DNA from: Polyangiaceae bacterium
Lineage (GTDB): Bacteria; Myxococcota_A; Polyangia; Polyangiales; Polyangiaceae
Assembly: GCA_041389725.1 (NCBI GenBank)
Contig: JAWKRG010000007.1
Coordinates: 372,001 to 436,000 of the forward strand
Reading direction: 5' to 3'
Length of the DNA: 64,000 nucleotides
Position numbers and translations under genes: made by a program. Below the pieces are notes generated by a model, which did not search any database, had not been told where the DNA came from, and saw only the letters and a program-made list of their open reading frames with translations. How positions within the stretch are numbered: the first letter of the stretch is position 1; every line of letters begins with the position of its first letter. This document shows, piece after piece, positions 8,684-17,059 of the stretch.

Positions 8684-9298
8684 ATGGCCCACGAGCACCT
8701 TGCCACCGTCGATTCATCCCTGAGACTTCCCGTTCTTGGTCGCCTGACGCGACACGCCGAGGACGGATGGCAAAGTGCTCGTCCCTATCCCATGGGCGGC
8801 TACACCCAGCGCGTGTTCCGCGCAGTGATCGATTGCCTGATCCCTCCGCCGCCCGCGCCCCACTCGCCAGAGATGGTGGAGGAGATCGAGACGGTGGTGC
8901 GCTCTTGGATGCCCTACATGTTGCCGCTGTCGGCCCGGGGCCTCTGGCTCAGCATCATGCTGCTGGATCTCGCTCCCCTCTTCTTGTTCGTGGCGCCCTC
9001 GCGGCTGCATCGGTTGCCTCGCGAGCGAGCGTCGAAGCTGCTGTCGGAAATGGTGCATGGCCGTTTTGCGTTCCTGCGCCTGCTGGTGGTCGCGCTACGA
9101 GGCGTGGTGCTTTCTTGCTACTTCGACCAGGAAGTCGTGCACCGCGCCATCGGCTATCGACCCGTGGCCTTCATGCGCGACCGGATCTCGCTGCGCGAAC
9201 GGCTGTTGCACTCGGAGCAAGAGCGGATGAGCCTGGCGCCACCGCTGCCCAAGCAAACCGAGTCCATTCCGCCGCCGGCCCTAGGAGGTGCGCGATGA
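8684..9298 (+). CDS. Unknown membrane-associated partner of the GMC oxidoreductase
   Basis: The ATG at 8684 lies 4 bases after the regulator stop. The longer frame upstream overlaps the regulator and is not used. The 204-residue protein contains TQRVFRAVIDCLIPPPPAPH, a pattern seen in small partner subunits of sugar and alcohol dehydrogenases (gluconate dehydrogenase subunit 3 style), and one hydrophobic stretch around LWLSIMLLDLAPLFLFVAP. Its last codon overlaps the GMC start (ATGA), so the two are translationally coupled. In plant-type long-chain alcohol oxidases a comparable N-terminal region is fused to the flavin domain. This may be its separate equivalent. That reading is inference. Confidence 0.6.
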   Translation: MAHEHLATVDSSLRLPVLGRLTRHAEDGWQSARPYPMGGYTQRVFRAVIDCLIPPPPAPHSPEMVEEIETVVRSWMPYMLPLSARGLWLSIMLLDLAPLFLFVAPSRLHRLPRERASKLLSEMVHGRFAFLRLLVVALRGVVLSCYFDQEVVHRAIGYRPVAFMRDRISLRERLLHSEQERMSLAPPLPKQTESIPPPALGGAR

Positions 9299-10809
9299 TC
9301 CATTCCTTCGCGGACTACGGGAAGACGCAGGAGTTTTCCACGGACATCGTGGTGGTCGGAACCGGTGCGGGTGGCGCCGCAGTGGGGACGGAGCTCGCCG
9401 AGAGCGGCGCAAAGGTGCTGTTCGTGGAAGAGGGCAGCTACACGCCCACGGAGAGCTTCAATCCCTACACCACCGAGAGCATTCCGCGGCTGTACCGGGA
9501 CGCCGCCGCAACGATCATCCTCGGCAATCCGCCGATCCCCTACGTGGAAGGTCGCGCCGTGGGAGGGAGCACGGTGATCAACGGCGGCATGGCCTACCGC
9601 GCGCCGGAGCGTGTGCTGCACGAGTGGGCGAAGACCATGGGCGCGCCCGAGCTCGGTCCTGGAGGGATGGACGGCTACTACGCGCGCGTGGAGAAGAACG
9701 TCTCCGTCGCGCATCAGCACCCCCGCAGCGTGGGTGAAGACAGCCGGATCATGCAGCAAGGCGCAGAAAAGATGGGCTGGAGCTACACGGTGAACCAGCG
9801 CAACCAGTCTGCGTGTGTCGGCGCGAACAACTGCGCCCTCGGCTGCCCCACGGGCGCCAAGCAGTCCACCCTGGTGAGCTACTTGCCGCGAGCCTTCAAG
9901 GCGGGTGCGGACTGCCTGACGGAAGTGCGCGTCGAGAAGCTTCGCATCGTGCGCGGACGGGCCGTGGGCATCGAGGGCCACGCCGTCGACCCGCGTACCC
10001 GGCGCCCTGGGCCACGCATCGTGGTCCATGCACGCGCTGTCGTGGTGGCATGCGGCGCAGTGCAGACGCCACTGCTGCTGCAGCGCCATCGCCTCGGGCG
10101 ACCGAGTCGTTTGCTGGGCAAGAACTTCCTCTGCCATCCGAACGCGAAGGTCTTGGCCATCTATCCCCACGACGTGCGGGGTTGGCAGGGCGTCAGCCAG
10201 AACACGCAGATTCGCCACTTCCACGAAGACGGCATCCTGATGGCAGAGAACTTCGTGGCCCCAGGAGTGCTCGCGGCCTACCTGCCCTTCCACGGCGCCG
10301 GCGCCTTCGAGTTGATGCAGCGCTACAACCAGATGGTGCTTAGCGGCGTGCTGGTCGAGGATTCCTCCACCGGAACCGTGCGGCGCGGCCCCTTCGGCAT
10401 GCCTGTGGTGCGCTACGACATTCAACCGCTGGATCACCAACGGTTCTTGCGCGGCGTGAAGCTGCTGGCAGAGATGCACTTCGCCATGGGCGCCGAGCAG
10501 GTGCTGTTGCCATTCTTCAACCAACCGCGCGCGCGCAGCATGGATGACCTGAAGCACATCGACGTGCTGCAGACGCACCCGTCGACGCTGGAGCTCTTCA
10601 CCCCACACTTGATGGGAACGGCGCGCATGGGCTCGCGACCGGAGAACTCCGTGGTGGGGCTCGACGGCCAACTGTGGGATCTGCCCGGTGCCTACGTTGC
10701 CGACGCGAGTCTTTTCCCCACGGCCATCGGCGTGAATCCGCAGATCACGATCATGGCGCTGGCCACTCGCATCGCCGAACGCATCGAGCTAGCCCGCGCA
10801 GCAGCCTGA
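9295..10809 (+). CDS. GMC-family flavin oxidoreductase (long-chain alcohol oxidase-like)
   Basis: This 504-residue FAD enzyme has the dinucleotide-binding motif VVGTGAGGAAVGTELAESG (residues 20-38). The GMC flavin loop follows in EGRAVGGSTVINGGMAYR. A CVGANNCALGCPTGAKQ cysteine segment is typical of the fatty-alcohol oxidase branch. The C-terminal signature is HLMGTARMG followed by VADASLFPTAIGVNPQ, with Asn in the catalytic pair. The likely reaction is oxidation of a long-chain or hydrophobic alcohol to the aldehyde. It is the last gene of the FadR-like regulator operon. Substrate choice is inferred from the subfamily and the regulator. Confidence 0.85.
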   Translation: MIHSFADYGKTQEFSTDIVVVGTGAGGAAVGTELAESGAKVLFVEEGSYTPTESFNPYTTESIPRLYRDAAATIILGNPPIPYVEGRAVGGSTVINGGMAYRAPERVLHEWAKTMGAPELGPGGMDGYYARVEKNVSVAHQHPRSVGEDSRIMQQGAEKMGWSYTVNQRNQSACVGANNCALGCPTGAKQSTLVSYLPRAFKAGADCLTEVRVEKLRIVRGRAVGIEGHAVDPRTRRPGPRIVVHARAVVVACGAVQTPLLLQRHRLGRPSRLLGKNFLCHPNAKVLAIYPHDVRGWQGVSQNTQIRHFHEDGILMAENFVAPGVLAAYLPFHGAGAFELMQRYNQMVLSGVLVEDSSTGTVRRGPFGMPVVRYDIQPLDHQRFLRGVKLLAEMHFAMGAEQVLLPFFNQPRARSMDDLKHIDVLQTHPSTLELFTPHLMGTARMGSRPENSVVGLDGQLWDLPGAYVADASLFPTAIGVNPQITIMALATRIAERIELARAAA

Positions 10810-10914
10810 GCACTTCGTTCGGCGGGCACCGGAGAGTCGTGCTCGGCGACGTCGCACTCTGAGGGCGTCGGACTCTGAGGGTACAGGCATGGCATTTGCT
10901 CTGACCGCGTGATC

Positions 10915-11715
10915 ATGCGCGCTCACCGTCCTTCAACCGCGCTTCGGGTGTCGCTCGCGTGCGTCACTGTCGTTGGATGGGCTCACGCGCAAGACACACC
11001 GCCGCCTACCCGCGCCTTCCCGCCCGTCGCGGAGTCTCCCACGCAGAGTCGACCGGCCCAGCCAACGCCGGCCCAGCCAACGCCTGCGCCGCAGAGCACC
11101 CCGAGCCAAGGCACGTTGCCGTCGAGCGGAGGCGCGTTTACCTACGCGCCGACCCACGGACCCTGGGCGCCGACATACAACCAGCCCTGGGCGCCGCCCG
11201 TTCGCGACGATCGCGATCGGGCCTCCCCCGAAGAGGACGACCGCTGGGATCGGCCAAACTTGCTGGAGTTCCACGTCGGGTTGGGAACACCGTATGGGGC
11301 CTTTGGCGTCGCCTACGTCCGAGATGTCGCAAGGTACTTCGGATTCGTGGTCGGGGGAGGCAAAGGCTCCGAAGGACCCCAGGCGGTCGCTGGTGTGCGC
11401 GCGCGCATTCCGCTGTCGTCGGTGGCAATCAGCGCGGAGCTGAGTTGGTCCGGGGGACCCTATCGCTGGGACTCGTGTGGCGTCTTGTGCTTCCGCGACA
11501 GCGACGTGAAGCAATGGGATTTCGCGCACTGGCTCAACGTCAGCCCGGCGCTAGAGTACCGCTCTGCCGGAGGCTTCAGCACGCGCTTCTACCTCGGCGT
11601 CGGCGGACTGCTGAACGACGCTGACCAATGCTACAACACGGACCACAGCGACGGGTGTTCCGGCTCGGACGACTTGCTCTTCTTCCTCGGCGTGTCGCTC
11701 GGTGCCGCGCTCTGA
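10915..11715 (+). CDS. Secreted or outer-membrane protein, Pro-rich N-terminus
   Basis: The ATG at 10915 begins a signal peptide (RPSTALRVSLACVTVVGWAHA). A GTG at 10909 would add two residues. A low-complexity linker of Pro, Ala, Thr and Gln follows (residues 28-95, with repeats of AQPTP). The C-terminal 150 residues alternate hydrophobic and polar residues with many Gly and aromatic positions (LEFHVGLGTPYGAFGVAYVR, ALEYRSAGGFSTRFYLGVGG) and end hydrophobic, as in small outer-membrane beta-barrels. No family could be named. It is convergent with the VWA lipoprotein downstream. Confidence 0.65.
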   Translation: MRAHRPSTALRVSLACVTVVGWAHAQDTPPPTRAFPPVAESPTQSRPAQPTPAQPTPAPQSTPSQGTLPSSGGAFTYAPTHGPWAPTYNQPWAPPVRDDRDRASPEEDDRWDRPNLLEFHVGLGTPYGAFGVAYVRDVARYFGFVVGGGKGSEGPQAVAGVRARIPLSSVAISAELSWSGGPYRWDSCGVLCFRDSDVKQWDFAHWLNVSPALEYRSAGGFSTRFYLGVGGLLNDADQCYNTDHSDGCSGSDDLLFFLGVSLGAAL

Positions 11716-11749
11716 GCGACGAACTGCGAGTGCGCCGCCCTACGCAGCG

Positions 11750-12964
11750 TCAGGAGCCGAGGCAGCCGAGGTCGATGTTGACCTTGCCGTTCGAGTCAGC
11801 TTGCACCGCGGTGCAGGTGGCGGGGCAGAGCTTGATCAGCTTCGGGTTGGCGGGATTGTCATAGTACCAACCGCCGCTGGCAGTACACGCTGCGGCGTTT
11901 GCCACGGGCGGAATCGTTTGCGGATTGCCGCCACCACCGCCGGTGAAGGTGACCTGCACTTTGCTGGGATCGATGACGCCCTGGGAGGTCGTCGGCATCA
12001 GGTATTCGCAGCCGAGGGTCGTCTTCTGGATGTTTTGGAGCGCAGTGGTGAACTGAGCGCCGATGTTGCCGCTGCTGATGATGACGGCGGTGCCCGTTCC
12101 CCCCTGGGAGGCTACGTGATTGATGATGCCTTGCCCAATGGCGGGCAAGCCGGGGAAACCGATGGCGAACACGGGAATGCCCAATGCAAACGCGCCGGCC
12201 GCGACGTTACCGAGAGGCGTCTGCGCGGCGGACCCCGTGGGCGAACAGTTGCCCTCGGGGTTTCCATCAGTGACGAACACCACCGCACACTTGTGGGTCG
12301 GCTGTGAAGCAATGCGCGCCTTGCATGCGTCAACCGCGCCCGTGAGCGCCGCCACGCTGGGCGTGTACCCCGTGGCACTCAGACCATTGACCCACGTGGT
12401 GAACGCGCCGTAGGGCAGCGCGCCCCAAGGCACGGCCAGGGCGGCGTAGGCACTCGAGGCGCAGGTTTCGTTGTAGCCGCCGATGGGGAAGCGCTGGCCG
12501 CTGACCCCGATGCCCGCGGCTGCACCGCCGTTGGCGAAGTTCACCACACCGGTCTTGAGGGCGGTGATGTTGCCGCCACTCATCGAACCCGAGGTGTCGA
12601 GCATGAAGAACAGGTCGAGGGGAGTCAGCTGCCCTTGCACGACGGTGCTTGCACAGGCCTCGGGTACGATGACGGGAGCGTCGTAGTAGAACTCCACGTC
12701 GGGAAAGCCGGCGTCGGCTCCGCCAGTGAGTCCCGAGCCACCTCCCGAAGCGGATGCGTCGCCCGCGCTGCCCGAGGAGCCCGCGCTGCCGCCACCACTT
12801 CCACCAGCGCCCCCGCCTCCGTTGCCCGCACTCGCGGCCGCGCCCGCACTGCCCGCGCTCGCAGCGCTGCCACCGCCCGAACCCGGAGCGTCCGCGTTGC
12901 TTCCGGTTCCACACGCCGCAAACACAAAGGCAAGCGAAGGCACCGCATACAGCCAGCTGCGCAT
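11750..12964 (-). CDS. VWA-domain lipoprotein
   Basis: The start at 12964 gives a short lipoprotein signal (MRSWLYAVPSLAFVFAAC, lipid Cys at 18). A linker of Gly, Ser and Ala follows to about residue 82. The VWA domain has DLFFMLDTSGSMSGG (metal-site residues Asp 123, Ser 125, Ser 127) and the later strand CAVVFVTDGNPEGNC. Cysteine pairs near the end suggest disulfides. The longer frame to 13069 has no signal character. It probably sits on the cell surface or in the periplasm and binds a protein ligand through a divalent metal. It follows the copper monooxygenase-like gene on the same strand after about 110 bases. Confidence 0.85.
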   Translation of the reverse strand: MRSWLYAVPSLAFVFAACGTGSNADAPGSGGGSAASAGSAGAAASAGNGGGGAGGSGGGSAGSSGSAGDASASGGGSGLTGGADAGFPDVEFYYDAPVIVPEACASTVVQGQLTPLDLFFMLDTSGSMSGGNITALKTGVVNFANGGAAAGIGVSGQRFPIGGYNETCASSAYAALAVPWGALPYGAFTTWVNGLSATGYTPSVAALTGAVDACKARIASQPTHKCAVVFVTDGNPEGNCSPTGSAAQTPLGNVAAGAFALGIPVFAIGFPGLPAIGQGIINHVASQGGTGTAVIISSGNIGAQFTTALQNIQKTTLGCEYLMPTTSQGVIDPSKVQVTFTGGGGGNPQTIPPVANAAACTASGGWYYDNPANPKLIKLCPATCTAVQADSNGKVNIDLGCLGS

Positions 12965-13073
12965 GCACCAAGCATGACGCCGTCCGCTGCAGCACTCAAG
13001 CGCAGGCGCAATGTGTGCAAAGGTGGGACACGCACGTGCGCTGCTTGATCCATGTCGCTTGCACGACACGACC

Positions 13074-14327
13074 TCAGTTGCAGCTGGCGTTCACGAAGCG
13101 CTCGTAGGCGTCGGGGCAGGTCTTGCCCACGCAGCTCTTGCAGCTTGCTCCGGTGGGGTCGAGGGCGCACTCCAGGCCGCAGTCTTCTTGCAGGCAGAAC
13201 GCGAAATCCACCAGGGGCATCGGTGCTCCCGGACAAGCGTTTGCCCAGCACGAGGAAGAGCAGCTGGGGTTGGGGCCGCTGCCACCGCAGCCCACCAAAC
13301 ACTTGAAGGTGTCCACGGAGCCAACGGTGCCGCTGCTGGTGGTCTTGCCACCACGACAGAACTCCGTGTGCTGGTCCTGGCGCGGCCAGTACATGGCGAC
13401 GAACATGCACATCTCGTTCGTGTCGGCGCTGGGGCCTGACACGACAGGAGCCGCTCCAGCGTTGTCGAAGTCGCAGCGGTAGCGGATCTGACTACCCGCA
13501 GCGAGGCGCGCCGCAGGGTCGAGAGCGAACACCCGAGGCACGGGCTCCTCCCACTCGGTGGTCTCGTAGAGCGGCCCCAGCAGCGCGGCCGCGGCCTTGT
13601 CGGTGCTATCCGCAGTGAAGAAGGTGCCCCGCTTGTGCATGTGCGAGGCCGCGAAGCCAAGGGTGACCTCGGCGGGAAGCGGGCACGTCAGCTCCGCACT
13701 CCCGCTCGCTGCAGCCCCTAGGCTGATGGCCGGGTTGTAGAAGAAGAGCACGCCCGCCTCGTGCTCGAGTTCCTTCGGTTCCATCAGTTCCATGTGCAGG
13801 TCGATCTGCGCATCGAGTGTCGAGGGCGTGGTGTTCAAGTAGTGGGTCTGCACCAGCATGACTTCCCCCGGCTCGAACTTCTGTCCCACGCCCTGGGGCA
13901 TGACGAACTCACCATCGGTTTCCTGAGCCGCGTAGATGACGCCGCGTACGTTGCTCATCCAATCCGTCTCGTCACAGGTGATGAGCTGCTCGCCACCGCT
14001 GGGGATTTCCGTCAGCTCCGTGCGATACACCAAGAAGTGATGACTGCCCGGCGAGTACTTGTGAAAGATGCGTCCCACCACCAGCTCGTCGCCATCCTTC
14101 GGCAGCTGGACGAACTGGCACTTCTGGATTTCGTCCCCAGCCTGCACGCTAGCGCTGAACTTGAAGTCGAGGGTAGGTCGCGACGAGCTGGGCGGCGCAG
14201 GGTCGTCCGAGCTACCGCAGGCGACCAGCATCGGCATCGCAGCGACGAACGCCCAGCGACAGATCGTCGCGACCTGGCGCGGAGCGCCCCAGCCAGCCCT
14301 CACGCCTCCCCATTCACGACGCACCAT
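13074..14327 (-). CDS. Lipoprotein with PHM-type copper monooxygenase domains
   Basis: The 417-residue protein has a lipobox MPMLVAC (Cys 37). The core carries the ligand set of copper type II ascorbate-dependent monooxygenases (peptidylglycine alpha-hydroxylating monooxygenase and dopamine beta-monooxygenase). SPGSHHFLVY gives His 96-97 and QTHYLN gives His 162 for one copper. SHMHKRG gives His 229 and 231 and NEMCMF gives Met 306 for the second. All six ligands are present in the right order. Residues 322-417 form a Cys-rich tail. It probably hydroxylates a small organic or peptide substrate outside the cell, using ascorbate or another reductant. The substrate is unknown. Confidence 0.8.
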   Translation of the reverse strand: MVRREWGGVRAGWGAPRQVATICRWAFVAAMPMLVACGSSDDPAPPSSSRPTLDFKFSASVQAGDEIQKCQFVQLPKDGDELVVGRIFHKYSPGSHHFLVYRTELTEIPSGGEQLITCDETDWMSNVRGVIYAAQETDGEFVMPQGVGQKFEPGEVMLVQTHYLNTTPSTLDAQIDLHMELMEPKELEHEAGVLFFYNPAISLGAAASGSAELTCPLPAEVTLGFAASHMHKRGTFFTADSTDKAAAALLGPLYETTEWEEPVPRVFALDPAARLAAGSQIRYRCDFDNAGAAPVVSGPSADTNEMCMFVAMYWPRQDQHTEFCRGGKTTSSGTVGSVDTFKCLVGCGGSGPNPSCSSSCWANACPGAPMPLVDFAFCLQEDCGLECALDPTGASCKSCVGKTCPDAYERFVNASCN

Positions 14328-14381
14328 GGCCCGCAGTGTAGCATGTCGGTCCTTCGCGCCGTCACACCCCCTCGGCGAACC

Positions 14382-15302
14382 TCACTGGCTGAGCGCGTGA
14401 CGGAATGCTTCCATCGTTTCGTATTCGTCGTGTTGGTGTTGGAAGTCCGTCTTGGCGCGAAAGGCCGAGGCATCCACTACCACCGGGTACTTGATGTGGC
14501 TGAGGGCGCCCGGCGGAAGTCGCGGCAAGCCGAAGCGCCCCAGCACCGCGCGGAACAAGAGCTCCGGCACGGGAATCGGCTGGTGCCCGACGCGGCGAAT
14601 GATCGCCGAAAGCGGCATCGGACCGGGGCCCGCTACGTTGTAGACGCCGCGCAAGCCCTTCTCTAGTGCCAGCACCAGGGCACGAGCGACGTCGGCCTCG
14701 TGCATGAACTGAAACAGCGGATCATGGCCTAGCACCATCGGGACCTTGGGACCGTGAAGGAACGAGGCCAGGGTGCCACTGCGGCTGGGGCCGAGGGTGT
14801 AGACGATGCGCAGCACGGCCGTGTGGATCTCTGGATAGCGCCACAGGGCAGTGCCCGCGAACAGATCGGCTGCGACCAGATCGGCGAGTTCCGGAAAGGT
14901 CTCGAGCGCCAAGGGCGGCTCGTCTTCGGTGTGATAGAGCACCGAGTCCGCTGCCGCACCGTAGTAGGTGTGACGCCCGGCAAACACCGCGTGCTTCACA
15001 CCATGGCGATGGCAAGCGTCGAACACGGCCTTGGTGCCCCCCAAGTTGATGCGATAGCGATCCTCGCTGTGAGTGGTGAGGTGCGTCACCGTGGCCATGT
15101 GGATCACCGCATCGGGGCGCTCGACGCGAAACACGTCCTCAGAGGCGCGCTTGCGAATGTCGGCCTGGTGGTTGACGATGGCTTCGGGTGCGTCGCGCCA
15201 GCGGCGGCGATCGACCCCCACGACGGTATGGCCGTGCTCGAGCAACAGCAGCGCCACCTGCTGCCCCACCTTGCCGGAAATGCCCGTGACCAGAACCTTC
15301 AT
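14382..15302 (-). CDS. NAD-dependent epimerase/dehydratase family protein
   Basis: This extended SDR enzyme has the Rossmann motif VTGISGKVGQQVALLLLEHG (TGxxGxxG, residues 6-14), the acidic loop after VVGVDRRR, and DAVIHMATVTHL. The usual YxxxK active site is not clear. HTYYGAAAD takes its place, so catalysis is uncertain. The C-terminal part (YNVAGPGPMPLSAIIRRVG) resembles epimerases that act beside lipid acyltransferases. The PlsC-like gene lies just upstream on the same strand with a gap of about 39 bases, so the two form a probable operon for lipid or glycolipid modification. The substrate is unknown. Confidence 0.75.
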   Translation of the reverse strand: MKVLVTGISGKVGQQVALLLLEHGHTVVGVDRRRWRDAPEAIVNHQADIRKRASEDVFRVERPDAVIHMATVTHLTTHSEDRYRINLGGTKAVFDACHRHGVKHAVFAGRHTYYGAAADSVLYHTEDEPPLALETFPELADLVAADLFAGTALWRYPEIHTAVLRIVYTLGPSRSGTLASFLHGPKVPMVLGHDPLFQFMHEADVARALVLALEKGLRGVYNVAGPGPMPLSAIIRRVGHQPIPVPELLFRAVLGRFGLPRLPPGALSHIKYPVVVDASAFRAKTDFQHQHDEYETMEAFRHALSQ

Positions 15303-15341
15303 CGCACCCTCATCGCCAAGACGGGATCCCTCATCACACCC

Positions 15342-16142
15342 TCATCGCGGTCGGTAGCTCTCGCGGCCTGTTGCTATCAGGTCCGCAATGCGACGCTTCA
15401 CATCCTCCACGTGCACCAGAATCTCCGAGTCTTCCTCGTCGCCACTGCCTTCGATATGCATCGGCTGCCCAAAATGAAGCTCCGTATGCACGGGCAGCGG
15501 AACCGGTAGGCCGTAGGGCGTGACCGGAATGTAAGGCGCACCGAGCAGCTTTCCCACGCGTTCCAGGTTCGTCACCGTGGGCACGGCCTCCCCGCCGCCC
15601 AAGTAGGCCACCGGCACCACCGGGGTCTTGGTGGCCATGGCCAAGCGCATGAAGCCAGTGCCGAACCGCACCAGGCTGTAGCGCTCATGATAGAGCTTCG
15701 CGGTTCCGCGCGCACCTTCGGGGAACACCATCAAGAGCCGCTCGTCGTCGAGCAAGCGAGTGCAGTGTTGAGGCAACCCCGTGAACTGCCCCGCGCGCTG
15801 CAGCATCATGCCGGCGAAAGCTTGGCGCGCCAGGAACTTCTCCACCATGCCCTGGGCGAGTCGCGGCGGATCCAGCTCGAAAAAGCACGCGGCGATCAAC
15901 ATGCCGGCGTCGATGGCGTAGCCGCCAGAGTGGTTGCAGACGAGCATGGCGCGACCGCGCGCGGGCACGTGTTCGATGCCGTGCACACTGCAGCGGAAGT
16001 ACTGGTGATAGAAGATGGACAGCATGGACATGAAGCGCCCGACGTCCTTGCGCGACACGCCGTAGGGATCGATGCCGTCTCGATTGAAGGGCAGCTCCAT
16101 GCGCTGCAGCCGCTCTTCCACGTGCGGGAGAATCCAGACCAT
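15342..16142 (-). CDS. PlsC-like acyltransferase
   Basis: This 266-residue lysophospholipid or glycerol-phosphate acyltransferase has the catalytic block VCNHSGGYAIDAG (His 71, Asp 78; spaced six residues, as in the branch with NHSG) and the glycerol-phosphate binding block FPEGARG near residue 139. A further block VPVAYLGGGEAVPT follows. There is no strong membrane span, so it is probably peripheral. It is the upstream member of a two-gene unit with the SDR enzyme. Its start is about 70 bases from the divergent epimerase at 16214, so the two directions share a promoter region. Confidence 0.82.
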   Translation of the reverse strand: MVWILPHVEERLQRMELPFNRDGIDPYGVSRKDVGRFMSMLSIFYHQYFRCSVHGIEHVPARGRAMLVCNHSGGYAIDAGMLIAACFFELDPPRLAQGMVEKFLARQAFAGMMLQRAGQFTGLPQHCTRLLDDERLLMVFPEGARGTAKLYHERYSLVRFGTGFMRLAMATKTPVVPVAYLGGGEAVPTVTNLERVGKLLGAPYIPVTPYGLPVPLPVHTELHFGQPMHIEGSGDEEDSEILVHVEDVKRRIADLIATGRESYRPR

Positions 16143-16213
16143 GCCTCGCTCGGAGCATACACGACCCCCATCCGGCGCGAAGGGCCGGCTGCGTTGGTGT
16201 ATCTTCAGCCACC

Positions 16214-17059
16214 GTGAGTCGAATCCTCATCGCTGGCTGTGGCTACGTGGGCAGTGAGCTGGCACGGCGGGCCGCTGCGGCCGGGCACGAGGTTTTCGCC
16301 CTACGCCGGCACGCCGACCAGCTCCCCGGCTGCGCCCGCACCTTGCAGGCGGATCTCACCCGAGCTGAGAGCCTGAGGTCGCTGCCCGAGCGCCTCGACG
16401 TAGTCTTCTACACAGCGGCAGCGGACGAAACGAGCGAGGAAGCGTACCGGGCGGCCTACTTGCTCGGAACGCGCAACTTGCTGGCAAGCCTCGCCCAGCA
16501 CGGAGCTCGTCCCCGCTTCGTCTTCACGTCGAGCACCGCGGTCTACGCCCAATCCCAAGGAGAGTGGGTCGACGAGACCAGCGAGACCGCACCGACTCAT
16601 TTCACCGGCAAGCTGCTGCTCGAAGCCGAACAGCAAGTGCGACGCAGCGGCTTGGACGTCGTGGTGCTCCGCCTGGCGGGGATCTATGGTCCTGGACGAA
16701 CGAGCCTGCTGGCGCGCGTGCGAGATGGGCTCGCCGAGTACAGCCCTGGCGTCGTGGAGTACGGCAACCGCATCCATCGCGACGACTGCGCGGGCGCGCT
16801 TCAGCACGTCGGTTTCGCGCAGCGTCCCGACGGCCTGTATGTCGGCGCAGATTCCGCGCCCGTCGATCGACAGGAACTCTTGCGGTACCTGGCAGAACGG
16901 CTGGGTGCGCCGCCACCGCGCCCGCGCACGGAGCCCGCGCCGCGCCGGCGCGGGTTCAGCAGCAAGCGCTGCTCCAACGCGCGACTGCTCGCCGCCGGCT
17001 ATGCCTTCGAGTTCCCCAGCTTTCGCGACGGCTACGAGTCGCTCATCCAGCAGTCATAG
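16214..17059 (+). CDS. NAD(P)-dependent epimerase, YeeZ-like
   Basis: GTG start. The N-terminal Rossmann motif is ILIAGCGYVGSELARRAAAA (GxGxxG). Then come VVFYTAAADETSEEAYRAAY, the substrate strand FVFTSSTAVYAQ, and VVVLRLAGIYGPGR. The pattern is that of atypical SDR proteins of the YeeZ/NAD-binding epimerase group. The final segment RRGFSSKRCSNARLLAAGY is the conserved end of this group. The active-site Tyr is present in STAVYAQSQG but the partner Lys is displaced. It is convergent with the aminotransferase gene and overlaps its end by 6 bases. The substrate is unknown. Confidence 0.75.
   Translation: MSRILIAGCGYVGSELARRAAAAGHEVFALRRHADQLPGCARTLQADLTRAESLRSLPERLDVVFYTAAADETSEEAYRAAYLLGTRNLLASLAQHGARPRFVFTSSTAVYAQSQGEWVDETSETAPTHFTGKLLLEAEQQVRRSGLDVVVLRLAGIYGPGRTSLLARVRDGLAEYSPGVVEYGNRIHRDDCAGALQHVGFAQRPDGLYVGADSAPVDRQELLRYLAERLGAPPPRPRTEPAPRRRGFSSKRCSNARLLAAGYAFEFPSFRDGYESLIQQS

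Noticed and set aside
9154..10671. A 505-codon frame on the minus strand opposite the GMC oxidoreductase
   Set aside because: It is a long mirror frame of GC-rich coding DNA, rich in His and Arg, with no family pattern. The plus strand carries full GMC motifs.
10841..10880. Repeated ACTCTGAGGG upstream of the envelope protein at 10.9 kb
   Set aside because: Only two short copies; no palindrome and no known binding site pattern.
12726..12977. Plus-strand frame rich in Pro and Ala opposite the VWA lipoprotein linker
   Set aside because: It mirrors the Gly/Ser/Ala linker of the real gene and has no independent start or signal.
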